Shown in pieces: positions 14,514-21,932 of a DNA stretch of 64,000 nucleotides. Every line of letters begins with the position of its first letter. The stretch's first letter is position 1. Source of the DNA: Paraplanobispora siamensis (GTDB lineage Bacteria; Actinomycetota; Actinomycetes; Streptosporangiales; Streptosporangiaceae); the NCBI RefSeq assembly GCF_016863175.1, contig NZ_BOOJ01000023.1, positions 99,619 through 163,618 on the forward strand. The letters run 5' to 3'. The position numbers and the translations under genes are program-made. Under the pieces are notes generated by a model. The model did not search any database and was not told the origin of the DNA. It worked only from the letters and a program-made list of their open reading frames with translations.

Positions 14514-15949
14514 GAGGTTCCACCCTGGCCGCCGCCGGCGAGGTGGTCGAGCTCATGCTGGAGGTCCCCCAGGGCCAGGTCCTCCGCTACGACATGCCTG
14601 CCCTGTGCTCGGCCTTGGGTGTGCCGCCGGATCGCCTCACGGTGGAGACCGACGGGCTGCGGCGGGCGATCGTCACGATCTACCCGTCCAACCCGTTGAC
14701 GCAGGTGCGCGCGGTCACCCGCGAGGACCTGGCGATGGACCGCCACGGCCGTATCATCGTCGGCGTCTACCACAACGGCCGGCCCGTGCGGCGGCGCCTG
14801 TACGACCCGAGCACGGGCTCAGCGCAGCGCTTCCTGCTGTTCGGCACCACCGGCGCCGGCAAGTCCAAGGCGCTACAGCTCCAGTTGATCGCCGAGAAGA
14901 TCAACGGGATCTGCAGCTGGCTGGGTGACCTGAAGTTCGGCCAGTCGGTACCCGAGGCCAAAGACCAGGTCGACTTCCACGTGCACACCCCAGAGGGCGC
15001 GATCCTGATGCTGCGCTCGGGAGTGGCCGTCGCCCACGAGCGGATGCGCCGCTACAGCGCCGCCGGGCGGAACTCCTTCGCACTCGGCCTCGATCCCCTG
15101 TTCCACATCCACCTCGACGAGATCAATCGACTGCTGGAGGCCGGCGCCCCCTACCGAGACGAGGGCGCCTACCTGGTCAAGGAGCTGGGGCGCACCGGCC
15201 GCAGCGTCGGCGTCGGTGCCGGCCTGGCCGCCCAGGCGGCCCACCTGGAAGAGCTGGGCGGCTCCGACACTCTCAGAGGCATGTTCAAGGAGGGCGAGGT
15301 CACCCTGCTGCGCTGGTCGGCGTCGATGATGCGCCAGCTGGTCAGCGACGGGCTACTGCCGGACGGCGCGCAGCTCATGCCGATTCCCAAGGTTCTCCGG
15401 ACGGTTACCCTGCGCTCGCAGTTCGACCCGGACCTCGACGAGGACGACGACGATGCTCCCGGCACGCAGGGCATGGGCTATGTGCTGTCGGGGCCGCACC
15501 CGACCTCGCTGATGAGGCACTTCCGCGTCGGCTCCATCGCGCCCGTCGCTGGCCTGGACCCGGAGATCCTGGAGCTGTACGGCCCGGAGGAGCCCGTCCA
15601 CTTGGAGGAAGCCTCCTGGAAAGCCGCCGGCCCGGCCTATGCCGCCCGGCACGACCCCGAGGTTATGGCCGCGCTGTGCCAGGAGCTGCAGGAGGAGAAA
15701 GAGAAGGAGTCGAAGAAGGTCATCCCGGTTGGGAGCGGCAGGCAGGGAGCGGTGCTGCTGCAGGACCGCGTATGGACTGCCCTGATCAGCGCAGAGGAGC
15801 CGATGACAGCCGATGAGGTCCGGGAAGCTGTCCTCGCCGACGGCGGCAAGAAGGTCTCGCTCGGCGGCGTCCGCACCACCCTGGGCGCACTCGTCGACGC
15901 CGGACACGCCATCCGGTCCGCGCATGGTCTGTACGCCCCTGCGCAGTGA
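14510..15949 (+). CDS. TraB/FtsK-type DNA translocase ATPase domain
   Basis: 479 residues from a GTG in GTGA overlap with the membrane half. Walker A is GTTGAGKS (about 111-118), Walker B-like HIHLDEIN (about 203). A C-terminal winged helix (GRQGAVLLQDRVWTALISAEEPMTADEVREAV...) corresponds to the domain by which TraB recognises 8-bp TRS repeats. Family TraB proteins form a hexameric pore and pump double-stranded DNA between mycelia. Whether the two halves work as separate subunits, by frameshift or not at all cannot be told. Confidence 0.8.
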   Translation: MRGSTLAAAGEVVELMLEVPQGQVLRYDMPALCSALGVPPDRLTVETDGLRRAIVTIYPSNPLTQVRAVTREDLAMDRHGRIIVGVYHNGRPVRRRLYDPSTGSAQRFLLFGTTGAGKSKALQLQLIAEKINGICSWLGDLKFGQSVPEAKDQVDFHVHTPEGAILMLRSGVAVAHERMRRYSAAGRNSFALGLDPLFHIHLDEINRLLEAGAPYRDEGAYLVKELGRTGRSVGVGAGLAAQAAHLEELGGSDTLRGMFKEGEVTLLRWSASMMRQLVSDGLLPDGAQLMPIPKVLRTVTLRSQFDPDLDEDDDDAPGTQGMGYVLSGPHPTSLMRHFRVGSIAPVAGLDPEILELYGPEEPVHLEEASWKAAGPAYAARHDPEVMAALCQELQEEKEKESKKVIPVGSGRQGAVLLQDRVWTALISAEEPMTADEVREAVLADGGKKVSLGGVRTTLGALVDAGHAIRSAHGLYAPAQ

Positions 15950-16112
15950 CGATTGCTGTGCATTCAATGATCAACAGTAGGGGCCAGAGGGGCTCCGCTG
16001 ACCCTGGAATGGAATCTTTAAAATCTCTGTCAACCCAGGTATTCACTCAACCGTCATACACGCGCAGTGACAGGATCACCACGAGCGGGTATTAAGCGGA
16101 TGACGGAGCAGC
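15950..16112. other. Intergenic gap after traB
   Basis: 163 bp, noticeably richer in A+T than its surroundings (for example TTTAAAATCTCTG at about 16018). GGTATT occurs twice (16037, 16089). I see no obvious 8-bp tandem TraB recognition repeats. Confidence 0.3.
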
Positions 16113-16388
16113 ATGGAGCGAGACCTCTGGGTGGCATGGCTGAACGTCAGCGAGCGCACAGCAGAGAAGATCCAGCACCTTCATCGCCTAACTGAAGATG
16201 AGGTTCGAGACGCAGTCGTCTGCACGGAGAACCTGACCTACACATGGGACGACGACCCAGAGCGAGGACTGCGAGCCATCGTCGAGACACACATCCGCTC
16301 CCGAAAAGTGCTGATTGTTCTCTACCCAGCCGATGACTCATTCGAGGACGAATACAACCTCGGAAGCGCCTATCCGGTCAACAGCTGA
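16113..16388 (+). CDS. Putative toxin of a small toxin/antitoxin-like pair
   Basis: 91 residues, compact, with alternating strand/helix pattern (DLWVAWLNVSERTAEKIQHLHRLTEDEVRDAVVCTENLTYTWDDDPERGLRAIVETHI; VLIVLYPADD; DEYNLGSAYPV). It resembles BrnT/RelE-sized actinobacterial proteins that occur with a short partner gene downstream. Base composition is less GC-rich than the neighbouring tra genes. The toxin call is inference from size, fold pattern and neighbour. Confidence 0.5.
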   Translation: MERDLWVAWLNVSERTAEKIQHLHRLTEDEVRDAVVCTENLTYTWDDDPERGLRAIVETHIRSRKVLIVLYPADDSFEDEYNLGSAYPVNS

Positions 16389-16421
16389 TCATCATTGGCA
16401 AACAGGACAAAGGGAGGCATG

Positions 16422-16616
16422 ATGACGAGCATGAACGCCAACGATTTCTACGAGGATGACGAACCTGTCGAGAAGATCGTGGCAGCGTTCGAACGGGGCG
16501 AAAAGCGGCTCACGAAGCAACCCACCCGAGGCTTCAACGAGCACCTCAACCTGGCTGGCACTACCTCCGTCGGCGAGACCAGCCCTGCCGGATACACCGT
16601 CACCCACGTCTGCTGA
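16422..16616 (+). CDS. Putative antitoxin partner
   Basis: 64 residues behind GGGAGG. The sequence DFYEDDEPVEKIVAAFERGEKRLTKQP is a recurring motif of small actinobacterial proteins encoded next to the preceding gene family. No clear DNA-binding domain, so if an antitoxin it would act by direct binding. Its stop overlaps the next start (TGATG). Confidence 0.5.
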   Translation: MTSMNANDFYEDDEPVEKIVAAFERGEKRLTKQPTRGFNEHLNLAGTTSVGETSPAGYTVTHVC

Positions 16617-17068
16617 TGGCATCACCGATCGATATCCAGCTCATCTTGTGCGACGCCGCGGTCTCCGACCCGAGCGGAAAAGTTCACATGCTCGGCGCTG
16701 GCTGGTCCATCACTGGAGCCCCCACCGCCCCACACGCCGTTGCCGTCCTGCTCGGCATCCCATGGGATCGCGCCAACATACGGATCCCGTTGAAGCTTGA
16801 GCTGTGTGACGATGATGGCCGTCCCGTTGAGATCGAGGCCGCAGACGGGAACGCTGCCAAGCTGTTCCACCAGGGCGGCATAGAGGTTGGCCGGCCAGCT
16901 GGACTGGCACCTGGGACAATGCTGGATGCGGCGTTCTCCCTGAGCATCCCCCCGCTACCGCTGAAGCCTGGGCGCTACCAATGGCGGTTCGAAATAAGCG
17001 ATCAGATCGTCACGAGGTCCTTCACTGCACGGCCCGGGCAAGCCACGCCACCTATCAGGCAGACCTAG
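16616..17068 (+). CDS. DUF6941-like protein
   Basis: 150 residues, beta-rich (IDIQLILCDAAVSDPSGKVHMLGAGWSITG; HAVAVLLGIPWDRANIRIPLKLELCDDDG; LPLKPGRYQWRFEISDQ). This matches a family of conserved actinobacterial hypotheticals annotated DUF6941. It is coupled to the antitoxin-like gene but its role is unknown. Confidence 0.6.
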   Translation: MASPIDIQLILCDAAVSDPSGKVHMLGAGWSITGAPTAPHAVAVLLGIPWDRANIRIPLKLELCDDDGRPVEIEAADGNAAKLFHQGGIEVGRPAGLAPGTMLDAAFSLSIPPLPLKPGRYQWRFEISDQIVTRSFTARPGQATPPIRQT

Positions 17069-17079
17069 GCACACACAAC

Positions 17080-17111
17080 TGGCCCCGCCCACCTCACGGT
17101 GAGCGGGGCCA
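17080..17111. terminator. Bidirectional terminator between left module and phage late region
   Basis: TGGCCCCGC (17080-17088) pairs with GCGGGGCCA (17103-17111). It lies between the convergent ends of the plus-strand left module and the minus-strand phage genes. Confidence 0.7.
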
Positions 17112-17128
17112 AGTCGTTCCAGACGGCG

Positions 17129-17419
17129 TTACGAGGCGGCTCCGGCCAGGGCCTCGCGGGCGGCCTTGCGCAGCGACTGCCGGGCGGCGTACCGGTCGCC
17201 GACCTCACTCCACCAGCTGTGGCGGTCCAAGGCCTCCAGCGCCTCCATCCGGGCGGTCCGGACGCGGGCGAGCTCGCTCCACTGCTCGTCACTCACGCTC
17301 CCCCCGAGGATGTCGGTGGACGGCGGCAGGGCGTCCGTCACCCGCTGCACCTCGGCGTCGGCCTGCCAGTATGCGTGCTGCAGGGCGATGAGATCGGTCG
17401 GAAAGTCGTAGTCAGCCAT
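17129..17419 (-). CDS. Hypothetical protein at the end of the late region
   Basis: 96 residues, helical (MADYDFPTDLIALQHAYWQADAEVQRVTDALPP, then ELARVRTARMEALEALDRHSWW). Similar short helical proteins are common in actinobacterial phages and chromosomes without assigned function. It is separated from the holin gene by a terminator and may have its own promoter. Confidence 0.6.
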   Translation of the reverse strand: MADYDFPTDLIALQHAYWQADAEVQRVTDALPPSTDILGGSVSDEQWSELARVRTARMEALEALDRHSWWSEVGDRYAARQSLRKAAREALAGAAS

Positions 17420-17486
17420 GTGGTGCTCCCCCGGGTGGTGCCTTGTGCGGGAGCGATCCTAGGGGGCAAGCCCCGGGCACGACGAA

Positions 17487-17525
17487 GCGCCCCGCCCGTC
17501 TCCACGAGGGAGACGAGCGGGGCGC
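17487..17525. terminator. Strong hairpin terminator of the late operon
   Basis: GCGCCCCGC-CCGTCTCC (from 17487) pairs with GGGAGACG-GCGGGGCGC (to 17525) around ACGA with one bulge. It lies downstream of the holin-like gene on the minus strand and should end late transcription. Confidence 0.75.
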
Positions 17526-17582
17526 TCAGCGTAGGCGGAGCCCCTGGTCGTGGCCACACGTCCCAGGGCTCCGCAGATCAGC

Positions 17583-17840
17583 CTACCGCTGAGCCATCGG
17601 CAGATCCGGCCGCGGCTCGTGCTTGGCCATGTACCCGGCCACGTACGTGATCAGGCCCGGCAGCAGCGGGACCACCAGCGTCTCGACCACGTCCGGCAGG
17701 AACGCGATCAGGTCCAGCCGCGCGTTGACCGCCTGCAGCACCGTCAGAACAGCGAGCAGGCTGAGGTACGTGGCGACGGTGGACGCCTTGACCTTTGCCT
17801 CTACCTTCGCCCGGCCGTAAGCGATGGGTTCGTGCACCAT
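17583..17840 (-). CDS. Holin-like membrane protein
   Basis: 85 residues with two hydrophobic helices (ATYLSLLAVLTVLQAV; VVETLVVPLLPGLITYVAGY) and a charged C-terminus KHEPRPDLPMAQR, the pattern of class II holins of actinobacteriophages. It is the gene after the endolysin on the same strand. The ATG at 17840 follows GGAGGGGCAC. Confidence 0.65.
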   Translation of the reverse strand: MVHEPIAYGRAKVEAKVKASTVATYLSLLAVLTVLQAVNARLDLIAFLPDVVETLVVPLLPGLITYVAGYMAKHEPRPDLPMAQR

Positions 17841-17890
17841 GTGCCCCTCCTTCAGGGACGCCGCCCTCAGGTCTGGGCGGAAAACAGGAA

Positions 17891-17956
17891 GACCAGCCAC
17901 ATCAGGGCTGGTCACAGGGGGTGTAGGTCGAGTAGGGAAATCTTTCCGGGCTGGAC
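17891..17956. terminator. Hairpins between endolysin and holin genes
   Basis: GACCAGCC (17891-17898) pairs with GGCTGGTC (17906-17913). Closer to the endolysin stop, GTAGGTC and GACCTAC form a second, wider inverted repeat (about 17922-17955). They may attenuate transcription from lysin into holin. Confidence 0.45.
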
Positions 17957-18742
17957 CTACAGGCCGAGGAGCTTGGGCCAGGTCTTGCGACCGATCCGGC
18001 CGTCCTTGTCCAGGCCCTTGTCCTCCTGGAGCTTCTTGACCTCGTCGACGAACTTCGGCGAGTACACGGTCGGGTCGATCACCTTCGGGTCCAGCTCCTT
18101 GGCGTAGCCGCGCGCCTTGAGCAGGTAGAACGCGGTCTTGACGTGGCGGCCCGTGGCGCCGGGCTCGAGCAGGGGCAGGTCGTTCACGGTGCTCTCCGTC
18201 CAGGAGCTCGTCGGGGTGGGGGCGGCCGTCTCGCCGGGCCGGGGGCAGCCGCGCCGGATCCACGCGTACAGCGGCTCCCCGGGGCACGAGGTGGCGTAGC
18301 CGTCGCGGTGGCCCTTGATCTGGTCGCCCGCGCCGCCCTTTTCGCGCAGCCAGTCGATCGCATCCAGGATGCCGAGCAGCATGTCGTTGGGCGGGATGAT
18401 CAGGCCGGAGTTGCCGACCAGGCCGAGGACGGCATAGTGGCCGCTGTTGAGCCCGGAGCCGTTGGCCGCCGGCACCCGGCCGGGACCGCGGCCGACGAAC
18501 ACGCACCTGTGCGGACAGACGCAGGCCGTGTAGCCGATGTCCATCCACCCGTTGCCGTCCATGTGGCCGTTCTGGATGCCGCGCACGGCGGCGGCGCACC
18601 GGCGGTGGTCGTCGACGATCGCCGGGTCGACTCGGCCGCCCGTGTAGTGGATCTTCACGCCGCGCGTGGAGGACAGCCGGGAGTAGTCACCGCGGGGCGC
18701 CCGGGCACCCCAGTCGGCGCGCGGGATGAGGTCGATGGGCAT
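17957..18742 (-). CDS. Endolysin: N-acetylmuramoyl-L-alanine amidase with peptidoglycan-binding domain
   Basis: 261 residues. The N-terminal 165 residues are an Amidase_2/PGRP domain with zinc ligands in IHYTGG and GHRDGYATSCPG and the conserved HYAVLGLVGN region. After a Thr/Pro linker, the last 75 residues (LLEPGATGRHVKTAFYLLKARGY, DEVKKLQEDKGLDKDGRIGRKTW) form a PG_binding_1-like module. It would cleave the peptide stem from host murein at lysis. Confidence 0.9.
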   Translation of the reverse strand: MPIDLIPRADWGARAPRGDYSRLSSTRGVKIHYTGGRVDPAIVDDHRRCAAAVRGIQNGHMDGNGWMDIGYTACVCPHRCVFVGRGPGRVPAANGSGLNSGHYAVLGLVGNSGLIIPPNDMLLGILDAIDWLREKGGAGDQIKGHRDGYATSCPGEPLYAWIRRGCPRPGETAAPTPTSSWTESTVNDLPLLEPGATGRHVKTAFYLLKARGYAKELDPKVIDPTVYSPKFVDEVKKLQEDKGLDKDGRIGRKTWPKLLGL

Positions 18743-18751
18743 GGGTGCCTC

Positions 18752-19219
18752 TCAGGTGCGGTAGGCGATTTTGAACTCGGCCAGCGCGAGACGGACCGGC
18801 CGGGGGGAGTTGTGACGGACCGCCACGGCGAGCGGGACCTTCGGGTGCACGAACATGCCCCAGCTCTTGGCGATGAACTGGCCGCCCGGGGTGATGGCGC
18901 GGTCCTCGGTGCAGGTGGAGTCCGGCTCTCCGAACAGGCCGAGCGGGTCGCGGACGATCCGGTCGCGCAGCTCGGTGTAGTCGCCGTCCTCCCAGTACAG
19001 GAGCGCGTACACCTCCGCCCACGCGTCGTGGGCCGGCCAGATCAGGCCGGAGCGCGGGTCCGGGTAGGCCGTGGTGACGCCGTCCGGCTGGAGCGGGTTG
19101 TGCATGCCGTGCGCGTCGTAGGACTCGGTGCCGTACGGGAATCTGACCACGTAGTAGTCGCCACCGGTCACCGGGATGGTCTGCGCGTCGGCCTTCAGCG
19201 AGCACACGATGTCAGGCAC
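18752..19219 (-). CDS. Conserved phage protein near the lysis genes
   Basis: 155 residues (MPDIVCSLKADAQTIPVTGGDYYVVRFPYGTESYDAHGMHNP...). Proteins of this kind, beta-rich and beginning with an agglutinin-like sandwich, sit between tail and lysis genes in streptomycete siphoviruses and are often called minor tail proteins. Its stop is 9 bases before the endolysin start. A virion role is inferred. Confidence 0.55.
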   Translation of the reverse strand: MPDIVCSLKADAQTIPVTGGDYYVVRFPYGTESYDAHGMHNPLQPDGVTTAYPDPRSGLIWPAHDAWAEVYALLYWEDGDYTELRDRIVRDPLGLFGEPDSTCTEDRAITPGGQFIAKSWGMFVHPKVPLAVAVRHNSPRPVRLALAEFKIAYRT

Positions 19220-19541
19220 GGTCGCCCCCCTCTCTCTGGCGCTCCCGCCGCGCCTCGCCCTGCGCCTTGATCAGCAACCACAGCCTCTGGATCAGCACGT
19301 ACGGCAGGGCTGAGAACACCACCAGGCGCAAGACCTTGAACCACGTCGCCTCGCCAGCGACCTGCCGGAACGCCGCCACCATCAGCAACGCCGTGATCAC
19401 GGCCATGAACGCCATCACATGCCGGGACATCTCGCTGCGCCGCCAGTCCACCCGCAGGAAATAGATCGCGACGAACGCCAGGGCCGGAGCGAGAGACAGG
19501 TAGATCAGCACGTTGCCGATCAGCACCATGACGTCATCCAC
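19212..19541 (-). CDS. Membrane protein, holin-like
   Basis: 109 residues with three hydrophobic helices (VLIGNVLIYLSLAPALAFVAIYFL; HVMAFMAVITALLMVAAF; LRLVVFSALPYVLIQRLWLLI) and a highly charged C-terminus RRERQREGGDRA. Similar proteins are annotated as holins in actinobacteriophages. Overlaps both neighbours by 8 bases. Confidence 0.6.
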   Translation of the reverse strand: MDDVMVLIGNVLIYLSLAPALAFVAIYFLRVDWRRSEMSRHVMAFMAVITALLMVAAFRQVAGEATWFKVLRLVVFSALPYVLIQRLWLLIKAQGEARRERQREGGDRA

Positions 19542-19731
19542 GTCTCCCCCTGAACGCCTCCGACAGCAACTCCCCGAAGTGGTTGGCCTCTCGCAGGCGG
19601 CGCAGCCGCTCAGCCAGCGTCAGCGACCGCAGAGCCCGCTCCCGAGCGTGCGCCAGATCAGCCTCGGCCCGCCGCCGCGACGCCTCGGCCTCCTGCTCGG
19701 CCTGCTCGATGTCCCGGTCATCACGTGTCAC
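19534..19731 (-). CDS. Short charged coiled-coil protein (DUF7620-like)
   Basis: 65 residues, almost entirely Arg/Glu/Ala helix (MTRDDRDIEQAEQEAEASRRRAEADLAHARE), ending REANHFGELLSEAFRG. The ENHF-type ending recurs in small actinobacteriophage proteins next to holins. Function unknown. Confidence 0.6.
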   Translation of the reverse strand: MTRDDRDIEQAEQEAEASRRRAEADLAHARERALRSLTLAERLRRLREANHFGELLSEAFRGRRG

Positions 19732-20053
19732 TGATCGCCCCGATCTGCCGGGATCTGATCTCGGTCAGCAGCGCGGCGGCCACGGCCGCGCCCTCCGTGG
19801 ACGCCACCAGTGCCGCCCGGACCTCCTCGGCGTGCGCCTGCCGGGTCGTCTGGTGCGCCTCACGCTCGCCGACGTACAGCTCCCGCCAGGCATCGGCGTC
19901 CGCGGCGGCCTCAGCGATGCGGGCGTCCCGGTCGGCCCGGACGTCGTCCAGCGTGCTGCGCGGCACCAGGCGGCCGGTGAACACCAGCCAGAGCACCGCG
20001 AACAGCACGCCGACCGCGCCGAGCTGGATGACCGGGATCTGCGCCCACTCCAC
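19721..20053 (-). CDS. Single-span membrane protein with coiled coil
   Basis: 110 residues. One N-terminal helix (IPVIQLGAVGVLFAVLWLVFTG) is followed by VPRSTLDDVRADRDARIAEA, a coiled-coil region typical of spanin-like or lysis accessory proteins of actinobacteriophages. GTG start. With the two other membrane proteins nearby it forms a lysis cassette. Confidence 0.6.
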   Translation of the reverse strand: MEWAQIPVIQLGAVGVLFAVLWLVFTGRLVPRSTLDDVRADRDARIAEAAADADAWRELYVGEREAHQTTRQAHAEEVRAALVASTEGAAVAAALLTEIRSRQIGAISDT

Positions 20054-20065
20054 CCGTGACCCCCG

Positions 20066-20362
20066 TCAGGAGGCCGCGGGCGCGGCCTCGGCCGGCTCGC
20101 GCGTGCCGAGGTTGATGACGACGAGGTACTCGCCGGCGGCCGTGTGCTCGGGCGTCTGCAGGATCTCCTCCGACAGGATCTCTCCTTGCGGGTACAGCTG
20201 CTGGGCGCCGCGGCGGGCGGTGACCAGAGCCTGCTCTTCCGGTGTGCCCTCGCGGAAGCCGTGCTTGTAGATGTGCCGGATGACGGCGCTCTCGTCGCGC
20301 TCGATCTGGACGCGGCGCTTACGGAGGGCGGCGGCATCCCGCAGCCGCTGACGTGGGGGCAT
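20066..20362 (-). CDS. Hypothetical tail-region protein
   Basis: 98 residues. The N-terminus is basic and helical (RLRDAAALRKRRVQIERDESAVIRHIYKHGF), the C-terminus short and beta-like (GEYLVVINLGT). No family recognised. It lies between the lysis and receptor-binding-like genes. Confidence 0.5.
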   Translation of the reverse strand: MPPRQRLRDAAALRKRRVQIERDESAVIRHIYKHGFREGTPEEQALVTARRGAQQLYPQGEILSEEILQTPEHTAAGEYLVVINLGTREPAEAAPAAS

Positions 20363-20371
20363 CAGGTCTCC

Positions 20372-20887
20372 TCAGTAGGTGAGCCGGCGGGCCATCAGGA
20401 AGCTGTTGGTGGTGACCTGCGTGGCGGTCGCCGAGGAGACGGCCTGCGCCCAGCGGAACCGCAGCACGCCGGAGTTCGCGCCGACCCGCAGCAGGCCCTT
20501 CGGGCTCACCGTGCAGTTGTTGCCGGAGCCGACCGCGCCGACGTTCGGTAGGTTCGTCAGGCCCTGGGCGGTGCGGGACACCTCGTCCGTGCTCGTGGTG
20601 GCCGCCGTCGACAGGCCGTCGGAGACCCAGTCGAACGTGCTCCCGCTGGGTGCGGTCCATCCGATCTGGATGTCCCCGGCCGTGGCGCCGTTGTAGATGA
20701 TGAACGCCTGCACCCAGTAGTCGGTGTTCGCGCTGACGTTGAGGAACAGGTGATCATCGTTCTGCGGGGTCGTGCTGCTGGTGACCGACTCGATGCCCGG
20801 CTTGATGACGTGCGCCTGCTGCATCAGGTACCGGTTGAGGTCGGCCGCGGTCAGGGTCTGCCCGGCGACGAAGTTCGTGATCGGCAT
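20372..20887 (-). CDS. Virion adhesin-like paralogue 1
   Basis: 171 residues. Begins with FVAGQTLTAADLNRYLMQQAHVIK, followed by a jelly-roll-like beta domain (YWVQAFIIYNGATAGDIQIGWTAPSGSTFDWVSDG) and ends with NSFLMARRLTY. Two homologues follow upstream. Similar proteins are minor tail or fibre components of actinophages. Confidence 0.7.
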   Translation of the reverse strand: MPITNFVAGQTLTAADLNRYLMQQAHVIKPGIESVTSSTTPQNDDHLFLNVSANTDYWVQAFIIYNGATAGDIQIGWTAPSGSTFDWVSDGLSTAATTSTDEVSRTAQGLTNLPNVGAVGSGNNCTVSPKGLLRVGANSGVLRFRWAQAVSSATATQVTTNSFLMARRLTY

Positions 20888-21408
20888 CAGTCCGTGAGCC
20901 TTCGGATGATGAGCACGCTGCGGGCGTGCACGACCGTCGCGGTCGCCGAGGCCGCCAGCTGCGCCCACTGCAGCTGCAGGTTCCCGGCCGTGCCGCCCAC
21001 CGTCATGACGCCCTTCGGCAGGAACGCCAGCGCGTTGCCCAGGCCCGAGCCGATACCGCCGGGCGCCGGCGCGGACCCGAGCGACTGCAGCGACCGGGAC
21101 ACGGTGGACACCCCGGCCGTGGCGCCGGAGCCGACCGCATCAGAGACGTAGTCGAACGTGCTTCCGGCCGGGCCCGCGAAGCTGATTTTCAGGTCGGCCG
21201 CGGCGAGCGCCGAGTAGATGATGAACCCCTGGACCCAGTAGGACGTTCCAGCCGCAACCGGCAGCAGCAGCTCGTTGTCGTTCTGCAGGGTCGTGCTCGA
21301 GGCCAGCGACTCGTCCGAGCCCTTGATGACGTGGGCCTGCTGCATGAAGTAGCGGTTCATGTCGGCGGCCGACAGTCGCTCGAGGTGCGTGAAGTCCTTC
21401 AGCGGCAT
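20887..21408 (-). CDS. Virion adhesin-like paralogue 2
   Basis: 173 residues with the same plan as its neighbours: ERLSAADMNRYFMQQAHVIKG, SYWVQGFIIYSALAAADLKISF, SVLIIRRLTD. ATGA overlap with paralogue 3. The C-terminal [RL]R[RL]LT ending is shared by all three. Confidence 0.7.
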   Translation of the reverse strand: MPLKDFTHLERLSAADMNRYFMQQAHVIKGSDESLASSTTLQNDNELLLPVAAGTSYWVQGFIIYSALAAADLKISFAGPAGSTFDYVSDAVGSGATAGVSTVSRSLQSLGSAPAPGGIGSGLGNALAFLPKGVMTVGGTAGNLQLQWAQLAASATATVVHARSVLIIRRLTD

Positions 21409-21920
21409 CAGACCGTCAGCCTCTGCGCGATCAGGATGCTGCCCGCCTTCACGATCGTCGCCGTCGCCCCCGAGGTGTTCTGCGCCCACCGCAGCTGCAG
21501 GTTGCCCGCGGTGGCGCCGGTGGCGACCCGGCCCTCGCCCATCACCACGGCGTCGCCGCCCGTGCCGCCGATCCAGCCCGAGCCCGTCTCGTCCAAGAAG
21601 TTCCGGGAGATGCGGTCGACGCTCGAGGTGGCGCCGCCGGCCAGGCCGCCATGCGACCAGTACAGCGCCGCCCCGGCCGGCACCGAGAAGGTGATCGACA
21701 TGTCCGACGCGGTGGCCGCGTTGTAGATCGCGAACAGCTCGATCCAGTACTGCGAGTTCGCGAGCAGCGGGACGAGCAGCTGGTCGTCGTTCTGCAGCGT
21801 GGTCGAGCTCGTGATGGACTCGTCCGCCGTCTTGAGGGCGTGCACCTGCTGGATGAAGAACCTGTCCACGTCGGCATCGGCCTGCAGCACCGCGCCGTCG
21901 GTGAAGGTCTTGAACGGCAC
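21408..21920 (-). CDS. Virion adhesin-like paralogue 3
   Basis: 170 residues: VLQADADVDRFFIQQVHALKT, QYWIELFAIYNAATASDMSITF, GSILIAQRLTV. The most divergent of the three copies at the N-terminus. Probably arose by tandem duplication; likely part of the tail tip. Confidence 0.7.
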   Translation of the reverse strand: MPFKTFTDGAVLQADADVDRFFIQQVHALKTADESITSSTTLQNDDQLLVPLLANSQYWIELFAIYNAATASDMSITFSVPAGAALYWSHGGLAGGATSSVDRISRNFLDETGSGWIGGTGGDAVVMGEGRVATGATAGNLQLRWAQNTSGATATIVKAGSILIAQRLTV

Positions 21921-21932
21921 CCGGACCTCCCC

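Larger units (their letters stand above)
7334..15949 (+). other. AICE-type mycelial transfer module
   Basis: Thirteen closely packed plus-strand genes, many coupled by ATGA/GTGA overlaps, in an order familiar from actinomycete integrative conjugative elements: small regulators, SsgA-like, HATPase, small membrane peptides, Spd-like membrane protein, coiled-coil proteins and TraB/FtsK. No RepSA or primase-polymerase replication gene accompanies it. TraB-type transfer moves double-stranded DNA between mycelia without a relaxase. Confidence 0.7.

Noticed and set aside
5453..15949. RepSA or primase-polymerase replication gene of an AICE
   Set aside because: No protein in this region has rolling-circle or primase motifs.
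15950..16112. TraB recognition repeats (8-bp tandem clt) after traB
   Set aside because: Only two GGTATT copies and no octamer array; not enough to call a transfer origin.
15950..17582. Possible internal att copy separating a transfer element from a phage
   Set aside because: I read this stretch for ACATCATCCCGGTGTTCT and near matches on both strands and found none; a phrase such as GGTCATCCCGGTTGG at 15720 matches too little.
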